Below, one piece after another: positions 36,501 through 47,188 of a stretch of DNA of 64,000 bases. Made by a program: the position numbers and the translations under genes. The stretch is from Copromyces sp. CBS 386.78 (lineage: Eukaryota; Ascomycota; Sordariomycetes; Sordariales; Sordariaceae): contig MU839193.1 in assembly GCA_030685235.1 (NCBI GenBank), positions 84,424-148,423 of the forward strand, in the 5' to 3' direction. How positions within the stretch are numbered: position 1 is the first letter of the stretch; every line of letters starts with the position of its first letter. The notes beneath the pieces are model-generated. The model was not told the origin of the DNA. It did no database searches and worked only from the letters and a program-made list of their open reading frames with translations.

Positions 36501-36972
36501 GTATCAGCAAGCGCTAAAAGGCTGCGAGAAGGCGCTCGGACCGGATCATACGTGGACTCTCAATACAATTAACAATTTGGGCAGTCTCTACTTAAATCAG
36601 GGCCGGCTAGAAGAGGCTGAAACGATGTATCAGCAAGCGCTAAAAGGCTGCGAGAAGGCGCTCGGACCAGATCATACGTCGACTCTTGATACAGTTAACA
36701 ACTTGGGCGACCTCTATAAGATTCAAGGCCGGCTAAAGGAGGCTGAAACGATGTATCAGCGAGCGCTGTCTGGTTATTCAGCAGCCTTAGGCTCGTCCCA
36801 CCCAAAAGCTCTCCTTGTCATAAAGAAGATAGCATCTCTACAACCTGCACAAGGTAGCCTCTCCCTGCAAGGACTGATAGTCAAGTTTGCTAACATTTAC
36901 AACCAGGTTCATCATTATTGGGTGTGCGGTGACTACTTTGGCGTTATTTCTGTGGTATGTCTGGAGGAATAA
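33591..36972 (+). CDS. PNP-NB-ARC-TPR receptor (fungal NLR), frame interrupted
   Basis: Fungal NLR-type signalling ATPase, of the class linked to heterokaryon incompatibility and non-self recognition. Exon 1 is 33591-35442; a 61-nt intron (GTGAGT...TTCAG) leads to exon 2 at 35504. The N-terminal effector is a purine/uridine-phosphorylase-like domain (about 16-355; FEIAILCALPKE, IGIEMEGAGAW, KGVCDYADSHK). The NB-ARC has P-loop GLGGIGKT (460-467), Walker B WLLIFDNVD (545-553), ITSRL, and GLPLALAQ (633). MHPVVHRW (770) sits where MHD lies in plant NLRs. A TAG at 36082-36084 stops the frame, but the same frame continues into five TPR units to 36972. Either Trp (TGG) has mutated to amber, or a 51-nt in-frame intron (36034-36084) removes it. 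The 3' end is uncertain: an intron at about 36852-36906 is possible. Confidence 0.8.
36199..36780 (+). repeat. Tandem 126-bp TPR-coding repeats
   Basis: Four full units (start points 36199, 36325, 36451, 36577) and a partial fifth at 36703 encode 42-residue Kinesin-light-chain-like TPRs of the form LGxLYxxQGRLKEAETMYQ. Units differ at only a handful of bases each. Such near-identical repeats are a hallmark of fungal NLR recognition domains that exchange or diversify repeat units. Confidence 0.9.
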
Positions 36973-37166
36973 GACGAGGGATAATGCGGAGAAGGTCAGG
37001 AAGGCTGATGGGGGAGAGGGGGCTGAGGTGGGTGAGATTGGGGTGAAAGAGGCGTGGAGTGGATTGACGGATTGGGAGAATAAGAAGTTTCGATGTCTAC
37101 TAGGCTGGGACGATGGAGGCTATCAGGCTAGGAGAGTGATGGTGTTTTTTGAATTTTTGCCCGTGT

Positions 37167-38915
37167 CTATCTGGGGCCCGAGTTCTTGTTATTCCGCTGT
37201 TCGTCCCCGGGTGTATCCTCTTCCAGTTCCGTGGCTCTCAACATCGGTACCCCTTCCTCACCCTCGTCACTCAGTCCCCTTTCACTTCGACTTCCGATTG
37301 CACCATCATCGTCCTGCCCACCCCCTGCCCCTTCCTTCTTCACATCCGTCTCCTTCCCCAAGACAGCCCACAGCGCACTCCCAACAATCAACCCACACCC
37401 AACCACGCTCCACCCACTCATCGTCCGCCCAAATACCCACCTATCAAACCCCGCCGCGAACAACATCTGGGTATAAACCATTGCCGTAGCTCGATTCGAT
37501 TTCGTCGCTCCCCTCGTCATCGTCCCCCGTCGTCCCCTTCTCCCTTCACTCTGCTCTTCAATCCGCCCCTTTCCAGGTCCAGCACCCAACCCACTCGTCA
37601 AAAGAAACTGCATAACAAACCCCGCAACCCCCAGTCCCACAAGCAACGCCCATTGATACCACCCCCTCGGTAAGCCCCATCGAATAGCCGGTACCAAATC
37701 CGTAGCTTGCTGCCCGATGTCCAAAAGGGGACAGAGCAGCAAGGCGGAGAGAGAGACGAGGGTGCACCAGAGGCTGAAGTAGTTGACGGAGATTAAAGGA
37801 TGGGTGGAAGGGCCGAGGGCGCGGATGGTGGTGTAGGCTGCGGAAGCACCGAGGACTGAGAGGAGAGCCATCAAAATTCCAATGAGGCGTTCGGTGGGGG
37901 AGACATCGGGGATGCCGGAGGCGGGGTCCTGTGAGTGGGATGGGGTGGATGAGGCGGGGGAAGTGAGGTTTGCCGCGATGGATGTGAAGTTACTGGAACC
38001 GGAACTGGGATCAAAGGATGGCGAGACAGTTGGTGTACTAACGTCGGAGGAGGCAAAGAACGACACCGGCCTCGCAATCAACACCACCCCCGCCAGCGCC
38101 ACGAAGCTCGCAATCTGCTCCTTCCTAGTGAACGGATCCCGCAGCAACAAATGCGACAAATACCCCGACAGACTCGGCGCCAAAAACGTAATCACCGTCG
38201 CTTCCGCCAGCGGCAAGTAAAGCATGGAATACCACAGCGGGAAAATGCCAAAGAAACCCGTGACGCCCCGCAACACCAACAGCCATCGCACCTCTGGCCG
38301 GCCCCAGGGCGCGGAGGGCACGTTGGTGTAGTGCATGTAGAGCAGAGAGAGGACGGAGGTGAGGAACATGCGGGCGAAGAGGATTTGGAAGGGGTGCATT
38401 CCTGCTTTCGCTTCGTTTTCCCCTTCGCCGGAAAGTTCGAGGAGACGAGCGGAGAGGTTCATTAACGCGCCGAAGAGCTGGGCGATGGCTACTTGGAAGA
38501 GGGGCCGGTTGCGGCGGAGGAATGCCCCCAGGCGGGATTTGATATTGGCGGGAAAAGGAGGAGGGTAGGTGTCGTTGGGGCCATGTTGGATCGACCTTGA
38601 GGGTGAGGGAGAGCGAGAGAGGGTCCGACGGATGTGTTGAAATGAGGGAGAGAGGAGTTCGTGCTCGGAGAAGGGGGAGGTGGTTAGGGAGCGGAGGGCG
38701 GAGGGCTGCAGAGCTGAAAGGTCGGGGATGTGGAGTTTGTCGTCGCCTTTGTTGGTTCTGCTGGCGAGTGGTGGGTTGGACGAGGTGGATGAAGAAGAGG
38801 ACGGGGATGAGGAGGAGGTGGTGGGGAGGTTGATCATGGTGTAGGAGGAGTCTTCGCCATCATAGGGGTTGAAGCGGCCCCTTTTGGAATCGAGTGGTTC
38901 ATCGTAGTGGGACAT
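37167..38915 (-). CDS. DMT/EamA-family membrane transporter
   Basis: A single-exon frame of 582 residues starting MSHYDEPLDSKRG. An upstream in-frame extension to 39011 is less likely. The first ~155 residues are Ser/Pro-rich and cytosolic. Ten membrane helices follow in two EamA halves: first VAIAQLFGALMNLSARLLEL to about residue 310 (including VLRGVTGFFGIFPLWYSML and EATVITFLAPSLSGYL), second from ERLIGILMALLSVLGASAAY to SVVGCGLIVGSALWAVLG. The halves are separated by a Ser/Thr-rich loop. It resembles fungal drug/metabolite transporters such as yeast YPL264C; the substrate is unknown. The last 60 residues are a charged Glu/Asp/Gly tail. The gene is convergent with the NLR gene, stops about 195 bp apart. 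Confidence 0.85.
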   Translation of the reverse strand: MSHYDEPLDSKRGRFNPYDGEDSSYTMINLPTTSSSSPSSSSSTSSNPPLASRTNKGDDKLHIPDLSALQPSALRSLTTSPFSEHELLSPSFQHIRRTLSRSPSPSRSIQHGPNDTYPPPFPANIKSRLGAFLRRNRPLFQVAIAQLFGALMNLSARLLELSGEGENEAKAGMHPFQILFARMFLTSVLSLLYMHYTNVPSAPWGRPEVRWLLVLRGVTGFFGIFPLWYSMLYLPLAEATVITFLAPSLSGYLSHLLLRDPFTRKEQIASFVALAGVVLIARPVSFFASSDVSTPTVSPSFDPSSGSSNFTSIAANLTSPASSTPSHSQDPASGIPDVSPTERLIGILMALLSVLGASAAYTTIRALGPSTHPLISVNYFSLWCTLVSLSALLLCPLLDIGQQATDLVPAIRWGLPRGWYQWALLVGLGVAGFVMQFLLTSGLGAGPGKGRIEEQSEGRRGRRGTMTRGATKSNRATAMVYTQMLFAAGFDRWVFGRTMSGWSVVGCGLIVGSALWAVLGKETDVKKEGAGGGQDDDGAIGSRSERGLSDEGEEGVPMLRATELEEDTPGDEQRNNKNSGPR

Positions 38916-40157
38916 GTTGATTTTAGGCCATGGGTACCTATTTTGCGATCTTGATGCTGGCTGTGCTTGTGGTGATAGAATCCGTGAGGCGTGGAGTGAG
39001 CAATGAAGCAAGGCCTGGCGAGAAACAATCGCTAGACGGTGATAAATGAGGTGGGTTTATGATGATGCTATACAAACAAAGATAAACGATCTGGTCTATC
39101 CCATCAATAACGGACAATATTGAGAAATGAAAACCCAAGAGGGATTGATTGATTGATTGATGCGAGGTTGAAAGACGGAAATGAAGATTCTGCAGTCGGC
39201 CAAGACGATAGGATCGGGTCACCTGCGGATTTAACAACTGGGGTCATTCCCGATCCTGTGAATGGTGTAGGTATGCCATCATTGACGTTAACATATGAGG
39301 GGAAAGGGCGTTAAACCTGTTCGGATGTGGTGTGTGTGATGTGATAGGGCGGTTTGAGGTTGTATCGGCATCATGTTTCCCGACCCTCACGGATTGGTGG
39401 TGGGTGAGTCGCGTGGTCGGCTGGCACTACCCGACCACTACTGACAAGGTCGCTGAACTAACATGGTGATAGAGCGGCTCGAAATTGTCGAAGACGTCTC
39501 GATATTATTTACCTGTCGTCTTCCCGTTGTCCAAATATGTCGATACGTGGATGATGTCCAGTCAAACTCGTCATTTGGACGAGGGAAAAGCGAAGGGGGA
39601 CTTGGGGCCCTGTGGAAAGGTACTTTGATTGAGAAGGGGGACGGGGATAAGACATATTAACAGCGGGCCGCCTATTTGGCACGCAAAACAGTTAGCGAGT
39701 GTTAGTGTAAGCTACTAGTCTAGCCCCGGTTTTTTTATGCCTGACTGGGCTTGCCGCCCGCCAAGCACAAAACTAATACGAGCATGATCCGCTTCTCCTT
39801 CAAAAATGGCGTTGGCTCTACATCTCGGTACGAGCCCCAATTGACGATATCTTGTATGACAAGCTACCACCGCAATCAGGTATGACCTCCTCCGGGGACA
39901 ATATACGTGAAAGGATGAAGGATAAATGGCTACTGGACGGTAAGTCGAAGGGCTAGAATATAAGGTAAACGAGTTAGTCCCGGATACCAAAAGCACCTTA
40001 TCTTTAGGTAAATAGTTGAGCTAAGTGCTGTCGGGTTTCTTACCGGGTTCCCGCATCTCAACAGTTTTTCCTTTGCGCCCTGTTTGCATCGTCATGTCAG
40101 CAAAAGTTTGCCCGTAGAGCTAACGTAGCTACCTCTAGGGTAACGACGATAGGTGGT
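38916..40157. other. Intergenic, DMT promoter region
   Basis: No supported gene. Nothing beyond short open frames (a 65-codon plus frame at 39463-39660 and a 93-codon minus frame at 39715-39996) without family features. Confidence 0.5.
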
Positions 40158-41308
40158 TCATGTGCATCCATCATGGGGGACCTCCAAACCCACCTCATGA
40201 AGAAAAGATGCATCCGCATATCCTTGCTCAACCGATGTGCTGTACGTGACAACCATGTGGAACAACAATCTCCGAAAGTCCGATACTCGTACCGCGCCCT
40301 CACTTTTTTGGGACTCGCCAGACTCGCACCCCCTAAGGGGGCGTGGCACGGGTACATGATAACCGAAAAACTCGTCGAGTGTTTTCAGTCTCTGTGCTAG
40401 AAGGGATGGGTAATCGGGTTCGGATTCTGGAGGAAGTTCATCGTCTGTGTCTGCTTCGTGATCATCAGTGGCTAGAGGTGGCTGTCGACCTTCAAGGGCT
40501 AACCATTCTTGGGAGGGTGGCTGTTCTTGTGATGGCTGTTCTTGTGATGATGGCTGTTCTTGTGATGATGGCTGTTCTTGGGAGGATGGCTGTTCTTGGG
40601 AGGGTTCTTGCTGTATGAGGGCTGTTACCTGCCCGGGTGCTGGCTGCTCTTCGGTGTCCGTGGGTAGTTGAGCCGCTTGTTCTCCGTTCAAGGGTGATGA
40701 TCCCCTTTCGGAGAACGGCAGTTCTTCGAACGCTGCACAATTTTCGGAGGCCATTTGATCTTGAACAGCCGATAAGCCTCCCAAATCTGGCCCCTCTTCT
40801 ATGCTTGTTTCATTTCTGGAGCCTAACTGAATTTGAGATGATGGGCGCTCTTCGGAGTTTGCTGGGTGTTCGATCAGCTGCTCTGGGGATGTCGGTTGTT
40901 GGATTGGCGTCCGTTGATTCTGACCAGTTGGTTGTTCACCGGCTTGGTTCATTGCTTGCGAGCCATGCTGTTCCTCTGGAGTCTGTTCTCCTTGAGATTG
41001 ATCTTGTCGTTGAATGACCTCCGGCTCCGTGGCTGCATGCGAAATAATGGGGGTCTGTAATTCTCTCCGACGAGTCGATGGATTGCTCCTAGCCACTCGC
41101 CTTTTAGGGACCACTATCCGTCCTGAGACGACCCGGCACCGAATTACTATGTAGACAACTTCTCGACGTGGCTGAGAATCGTTTGCAGCAGTTAGCCTTG
41201 GGAACTCATGCAGGGAAGTGCGAGAATGAAAACATGAATATCTTTGAAATAAGCCACGTATCCGATCGCTTTCGGTCTATCTAGTACGGCTTGATAGCTT
41301 GAAGCCAT
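40158..41308 (-). CDS. Gln/Glu/Ser-rich disordered protein of unknown function
   Basis: The main exon is 41171-40158, 338 codons including the stop. It is bounded upstream by a good acceptor (branch GCTAAC, then CTCAG). A candidate first exon starts at ATG 41308 (MASSYQAVLDRPKAIG) and joins in phase 0, but the donor is weak (GTTTTC or GTGGCT), so the N-terminus is unsure. The exon 2 start is basic (VIRCRVVSGRIVVPKRRVARS). The body is Gln/Glu/Pro/Ser-rich and disordered, with tandem SSQEQP hexapeptides. The C-terminal 80 residues (SLLAQRLKTLDEFFGYHVP, FRRLLFHMVVTYSTS) look folded. No domain recognised. Confidence 0.5.
40508..40612. repeat. 15-18 bp tandem repeats in the Gln/Glu-rich gene
   Basis: About six units of the type TGGCTGTTCTTGTGATGA, as written on the plus strand. 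On the minus strand they code the QEQPSS hexapeptide run. Unit length alternates between 15 and 18 bp, so length changes keep the frame. Confidence 0.8.
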
Positions 41309-41683
41309 CACTGTTTCGGGACTCCTTCCCCGATTTTATTCACGCATAGGAATAAACGCTGCCTACGCCGCGTGGATGCTCAGGTCTAGATGCGGGAAAA
41401 TGACAGATATTATCAGCAGCTCGAACCCAGAATAACAAAAGCACAAGTCAGACCTCGCGGATTTGCGCATCACCCCATTATTCCGGGCTCGCGTTCGAGA
41501 AGCGAACCATGCGTCCTGCGTCGCTAACCCAGAACCAACCAACTCACATGACTTGTTTGCTGCGAGTCAAACGGGCCCCGAAATCAGAGTATCATATAGG
41601 GTTGGCGACAATGCGCTTGCACTTAGCCGGGGCATGCGGATTGTCTCATTCCACGTTGTCATTTCGCAATAGCGACCAGTGAA
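41309..41683. other. Short intergenic gap, nothing recognised
   Basis: 375 bp between the Gln/Glu-rich gene and the protease stop codon. A 69-codon plus-strand frame has no features. Confidence 0.45.
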
Positions 41684-44190
41684 TTAGGAAAAGGGAAGGT
41701 GTATGCTTACCTGATGATTCGAACCAGAGCCCCGACTGCTGATGGATCGGGGTCTCATACCATTTTCCCAGATCGGCTTGGAGCGGTCTTGTCCGCCGTT
41801 GAGGTTGGTTCGACCGTTGGTGCTGTTGGATCGTGGGGAAACACTACCTCCGCTACCCCTGGTACGTTCTTCGACGCCATTCACCTTTATATGGGCCCTT
41901 AGCGCCTTAATCATCGGCGGAAGGCTATAGCGGGTGACAGTTTGTGTGTGGTTCTCCACGGCGGGACCGATCTTTTGTACGGTCTTGAGCATACTGTCAA
42001 AGAAGGATTCGGGTTCGACCGATGAGGCATCGCCGAGGATGTGGCTTTCGCTCAGTTCTTCCTTATCAGCTTTCAACACTGCCTGCAAAGCGCACCCTGC
42101 CATTACCGCGCGGGTAACGAGCAGCGCGGCGGCTTCCTCATCCGTGATCATGACCTTCCTGCCAGCGGGAATGCGATCATGAACAATACTTGACTCCGCG
42201 CTCTCCACGGGATCCAATTGTTTGGCGAGCCAACTGTCAAGCATCTGGTAGCAGGCGTAAGCTTGAGTGCGGGCAGCACCAATAATGACAGGCTTAACAG
42301 CCCGAGCACCTTTGCAAACGAAGTTCCAAAGATAGTCCATGGTGATAGACTCGGGTTGGGCTTCTCTGTCAGTCGGATGCGGGGTTGAGAAACGGAAAAT
42401 GTTGATCTCATGTGCGGAAATGGCGTGAAGAAAGCCTTCAATATCCCTGCCGTCATCAGTGGCCGCCGCAAGGTTGCTTTCGGTATTTGAACGATGCATA
42501 ACTTTTCTGCTGACCAAGTCGCTTTTGGCGGTCAGGAATGTCTCATTGACTGCAAATTTCAAGCCGGCCTGGTTGAAGATAGGAACCAGCTTTTGGCCGA
42601 GCCGAGCGGCCTTGATCTGCGTGAAGCCCGTCCTTCGATAGTTTGCTTGCATGTCGTCCAAGATTTTCTGACTGACTGGGCTCCGCTCCATACGAAGGAC
42701 AGTCTGTAAAGCAGCCTCGGCGAGTACGGCGCGCTGAGCGTACGCATTTTCTGGTCTTTTCCCGCCAGTCGGTGCTCCAACTGTCCCCTCTAGTCCTGAC
42801 TCGGCGACGACGTCGCTTAGGGCATCGAGGGCGACACCTCCAATAGCGGCAATTGGGCCTCCAAGTGGCCCAAAAAGGGGCGAGACTATGGGTAGTGTCG
42901 TTTGAGCAATGGGAGTGACAACTCTCCCGATGGCCTTGAGAATACCGAGGAAGTCGTCATTGCTGGATTCGAGTGCAGCTTCCGCCCTGTCTTGACTGCG
43001 CTTCCAGGCATTGACGCGGCAGCAGCTTCCCAATGCAATCAGGTTGAACCCAATATCCCGTACCCTCATCTTATCGGGCGAGTCAACAGACTCTTCGAGA
43101 ATGCCCAGCAGATTGCCATAACGGCCTTCATTGACGCTGGCTGAATTTGACACTCCTCGTGCATCGCCGTAGCAATGAGTGCCCAAGATTGAAAGTTCAC
43201 CGTCGTGGCCTTGGAGCAGGACAGGGGCGCCGGATTGGCCTAGGGGTTTGATCACTGTCAGTACAACCACAAAACCAGATCCGCCGGGGTAATTGCCAGG
43301 ATGGAAAGTCAGAACGAGTACTTACCTCCTCCTGTAGCGATTGTGTAATGCAACATGTGATCGCGGTCATCGTGCAGGTTCCAACTTGTCCTTCGGAACA
43401 TTTCATGCATGATAGCGCCATCCTCGCCGTGGGGTGTAACTCTCAATGTCTGGTCGCCAGGGTAGCCCACGATCCCCAACAACTCATTTTGTCCCACAGC
43501 AGGTGTAGTGAGAAGATCCATGAAGCCCAAGGTGCCAGTGAAAGGTTGGCCAACCTGAACTAGAGCGCAGTCGTAGCGCTTATTGCCGTCCATGACCCAC
43601 TGACGGGTGGTAATAACTCGGGTGGCGAACCGCTGTTGCACATCGGAGTCTGTACCAACTGATGACAGTCCGTGATAGCCGATGAAACACTCTATCGAGA
43701 CGGCGCGGCCATGCCCAATGGCGGTTTTCCCTGCGTCGCGTTCGAAAACAACGTGGCCGGCGGTAACAAGCAGATCATCTCTAATGAGGTATCCTGTACC
43801 ACTGAAAGCTCATGTTAACTGATCTGCCATGTAATTTGAGGGACTTCCATGTTACCTACATCCAATGTAGACTTGGGTCGGAGCCCTCGTATTGGGCACG
43901 AATTTTGACAATTGCTGGTAGTCGAAGTTAGTTATTGTCGCAGATGTACAACCACACAAGGAAGTTAACGCACAGCGATATTTACCACCGTCACGGTAGT
44001 CTGCCGCACCTACGGGCTTTCGGTTATCGGTGTCAATGACCGACTCCTCATAGTTGCCTGCGAGCCTCGTTGAGTCGGGTGTTTGGGGCTGAGGTACGTT
44101 CCGAGGCACATTCTGAGGGGGGATATCCCAGAAAGCTCCAACCACGGGCGGAGGGTTGGGCGGAGCGAGGATGTCTCTGACAGCGACCAT
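41684..44190 (-). CDS. Trypsin/V8-like serine protease with long C-terminal extension
   Basis: Exons 44190-43986, 43914-43860, 43801-43326 and 43239-41684 give 763 residues. The short second exon restores the family motif AIVKIRAQYEGSDPSLHWIG, which the unspliced frame loses. The catalytic triad is His103 (LLVTAGHVVF), Asp164 (RYDCALVQV) and Ser248 (GGGQSGAPVL), the order of S1/V8-like Glu endopeptidases, which fungi have. No signal peptide is seen (MVAVRDILAPPNPPP), so it is probably intracellular. The 500-residue extension has Ala/Leu-rich helices, a hydrophobic stretch VVTPIAQTTLPIVSPLFGPL, and two related blocks (AVLAEAALQTVLRMERSPVS and AVMAGCALQAVLKADKEELS), suggesting an internal duplication. 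It ends in a Ser/Arg/Gly tail. A TATA box lies about 130 bp upstream. Confidence 0.82.
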
Positions 44191-45323
44191 GCTGTGGGTG
44201 GTGGTAGACTAAAGGTAGCTGTGGCCGGCAATGGACAACGAAATGTGATGGGTAGATAATCGAAACAGAGGGCAGCTGAATAGATTCGTGAGAGCCCGGC
44301 CATCTCGGCGATCTCTGGCCCTTATATACATGGCACGAGATGACTGACCCTGTGCGGCCTTTGTTCGTCAGCTTGGAAAAATTGGGAGCGATATCTCAGC
44401 CTCATGATCCACCTGTTGAAGCATACTTCACCACATGCTGAAGTGGTTGTGGACATGGCGTACGGATCTGGCGTCGAAACTCGGCGAGATGGACGCAATG
44501 ATGCCTAATCGCCAAGCATGTAGGGTCCACGTCGGGTCGCTCGGCAGTCGGCACAAGCTGAATCTGGAGAGAGCCAGTCATGACTGGCTGGGAGCCGAGC
44601 CTCATTAATTGAATAGAATCCTCTTAGGCATGAGACACCACAGCCAAGTGGATTCTGGTATCAGAGGTCCACGGGGGCCAGTCCAGTCCTGGTGAAGGCG
44701 TATGCACAGAGAGGCCGTCATCGGCCGGAGCTTATGTCGCTGGTAAGCCGTATGTGAGCCCAACAATAAGATGGTGAGTTCGGGGCGACAAGGCAGGACG
44801 AGGTACGTACTTATCATTGTTGAGTGTTGACAAGTTGAAGTCGACAACTGAAACAACGTAAACCATCAGCCACATTTCATTGGGGCTGACCTGACCCATA
44901 ATTACCCGGCCCGCTGGAGGTAACTCTTAAGCTTTCTTAACACGATTATAACCTATTCTAGAGGCTCAAATGTTAGTACTTGCTAGTGTAAGCCGCTGGC
45001 CCCCACGTTTTACGCGCTTCCTCATCACGTCGACACTTCAATCCATCAGCCCTCCTACTGTACATGAGATTGGCTAGGATCGCGACTGCCAATTCGAACT
45101 TGGTTGCGACATCCGAGAAAGTGCAACCCATCCATCAAATTTCCATCCTCAAAGAGAGCTTTTAGGTAGCTGCCACTGGGCCGGGCGCGCCTTTTCCTCT
45201 TCATCCAATCATGTCGCAATCAGCTCATCCGTCTTTTATTCTGATCCCAAGCATCACCTCTTCAACAACATCATCAGCCGACCACATCGCCCGCCTACCT
45301 GCCAGAGGTCGACATCCCCCATT
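44191..45323. other. Intergenic, protease promoter region
   Basis: Contains the protease TATA box at 44321-44330. No supported gene; minus-strand frames at 44402-44605 and 44605-44856 are short and featureless. Confidence 0.5.
44321..44330 (-). promoter_or_regulatory. TATA box of the protease gene
   Basis: TGTATATAAG on the minus strand, about 130 bp upstream of the ATG at 44190. Position and orientation fit. Confidence 0.5.
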
Positions 45324-46793
45324 TTAACGGCCTGCCGCAAAGTCCCTATCCAGCTGCTCCTGGAACTTGATCCGCTGGCCCTTGAGCTTGCACGCCGCAG
45401 TCTGGTAGTTCCCCTTGGGGTCCTTGCCCAGGATGAAGAAGCCGTCACACGGCTTGGCCGGCCCGTGGTTCTCCTGCACATACAAAGGCCGGCACTGTCC
45501 ACCCTTCGCCTCCTTGCGAGCACGCGAAAAGTCGACCTCGAAGAGGTTGGCCTTGGACCAGTTCGAGAATCCGATCTGGTACATACCACCGTCGCCGAAG
45601 ATGATGATGGGCAGGCCCGTCTTGCATGTCCGCACCATGTTGTAGTACGCCATGTGCTGCTGTCGAGTGCCCTGCTCGTTGATGGCCCGGCGGACTTGGC
45701 GTGCTACCCAGCTCAACGGCTTAGTCGACACATCCCCGGCAGTGACCAGCACGTTACCCCAGCCGAAAGCGTTGCCGACATAAGGATGCTCGGAAGCATG
45801 TGGGATCAGGTCGCCTTCAAACGCCTTGCGGAGGGACATGGCGATCGATCCGGCAACCTGGAGCAGTTAGCGTCGAACCCACGGCAACGGATCATCAGTG
45901 TGTCCACGACATCAAACTTACAGTTCGCTTGGGATCCATGTTCATGGATTCAACGACGCATCTCATGATCCAGGCCGTGATGACGTCGTTCTCGGTCAGG
46001 AACACCTTGCTTGGGTCCTCACCCTTCTCAACCGCCTCAGCCCGCAACTCTTTGAGCGCCTTCTCGTGCTGTGGCTTCCAGTAATTCTCCGGGGTGTACA
46101 CTATGCCGTTGTCCTTTGTTCGCAGCACTATGTCAATACTATATCCGAGACCCCATTTGAGGATACCGCCCATCCCGACACGTCGGTCGTTGAGAGCATG
46201 CTCCTCGGTAGCCGCAGCCGAACCCGTGGCGAGAGGGTCGAATGGATCCCCGTCGATGCCACAGGGCGTGAGGACCTCGTTCTCCCTACCATGGAGGATC
46301 AACTGCCACGCATCCACCACATATTGTAGGCCAAGCGCATCGAATGTGGCGTGTTGCCACTGGAGCACAAGTGCACAACTACGGTTTTGTCGGTAAAGGA
46401 GTTGACCCAGAGGCCAAGGACGGGCTTATCGATATCGAGGTAGTCGGTGATGCCGTTGGGGGTGTAGCCAGTTTCCCAGGCCAGGTCGGCCAGCAGGTCA
46501 GGGTCGCCGACAACGCAGGGACGGTCGCTCGGTACGGGGATCTTGGACGCGGCTGGGTGTGCCGAGGCAGGTATGCCGTGGTCGACGTGAACATAGTTGA
46601 TTGCCGGACGCTCGGCCGTGAACTTCTCGGGGATGTGCCATTCGGTTTTGCCTGCCACGGAATCAACTACCTTGAGAGGCCCTACTATGTAGTTATTGCA
46701 GGGTGAGATCGTGCCTGGCGAGTTGCTTGCCTCACTTGCAAGAGAAGTACCCCAATACGCCTCTAAACCCCCAGAAAGAAACGATGGCGGCAT
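45324..46793 (-). CDS. BAHD-type acyltransferase, 5' end unclear, apparent frameshift
   Basis: Resembles the fungal transferase family PF02458, which moves acyl groups from CoA to hydroxyls or amines in secondary metabolism. The active-site motif reads WQHATFDALG (H-x3-D, around 46345). NWSKANLFEVDFSRA near the C-terminus stands where DFGWG normally lies, and FGWGNVLV occurs earlier. The last intron (45921-45858, GTAAGT...CTCCAG) joins MDPKRT to VAGSIAMSLR. Around 46355-46370 the reading frame changes: TDKTVVVHL is in one frame and LQWQHATFDALG in the next, with no room for an intron, so there is either an indel or a sequence error. The N-terminal exon is unclear: the first in-frame ATG is 46793, and a probable earlier exon may lie near or in the gap at 47041. 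Confidence 0.65.
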
Positions 46794-47040
46794 ATCTAGT
46801 TGGCGTCCACTCTCCGCCGCCCCCCGCACCCAAGCCTCGGTTCGTTCGTCATGCAGGCTGTGACGATCAAATATTATTGTTTTCTGGTAGTCGGTCTTGG
46901 GCCGGTCTTGGAAGTTGGAGGGTGGTCGGCTAGACGAAGCCGAAGCACATCGGATAATGACACGTTCCCCCTGATGATCGTTGCTCACATCGGCGTCGAT
47001 GTCATCTCTACTTGTCTCTGGTTAAGACTTGAGGGGGGGC

Positions 47041-47050
47041 NNNNNNNNNN
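47041..47050. other. Assembly gap (10 N)
   Basis: Ten Ns follow a G7C end and precede ATTAGATCC. The true gap length is unknown. Confidence 0.99.
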
Positions 47051-47144
47051 ATTAGATCCAATTTGAATTATTCCACGCTCCTGGTTTTTTGTTGTTACCT
47101 CGTGGGTTTGTTTTCATGCATGTTGTGTTTTCTGTTGTTCCGCT

Positions 47145-47188
47145 CCCCCCCCCCCCCCCCCAAAAGAAAAAAAAAAGAAAAAAAAAGC
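47145..47188. repeat. C17 homopolymer followed by A/G tract
   Basis: Seventeen C followed by A-rich sequence with scattered G. Non-coding. Confidence 0.9.

Noticed and set aside
41700..41740. tRNA T-loop-like GGTTCGAATC on the minus strand
   Set aside because: It lies inside the protease coding sequence and there is no matching acceptor or anticodon stem.
39690..45000. Similar short sequences GTTAGTGTAAGCTACT (39701) and GCTAGTGTAAGCCGCT (44982) flanking the Gln-rich/protease genes
   Set aside because: Only 13 of 16 bases match and similarity does not extend. Chance is likely in a 64 kb window.
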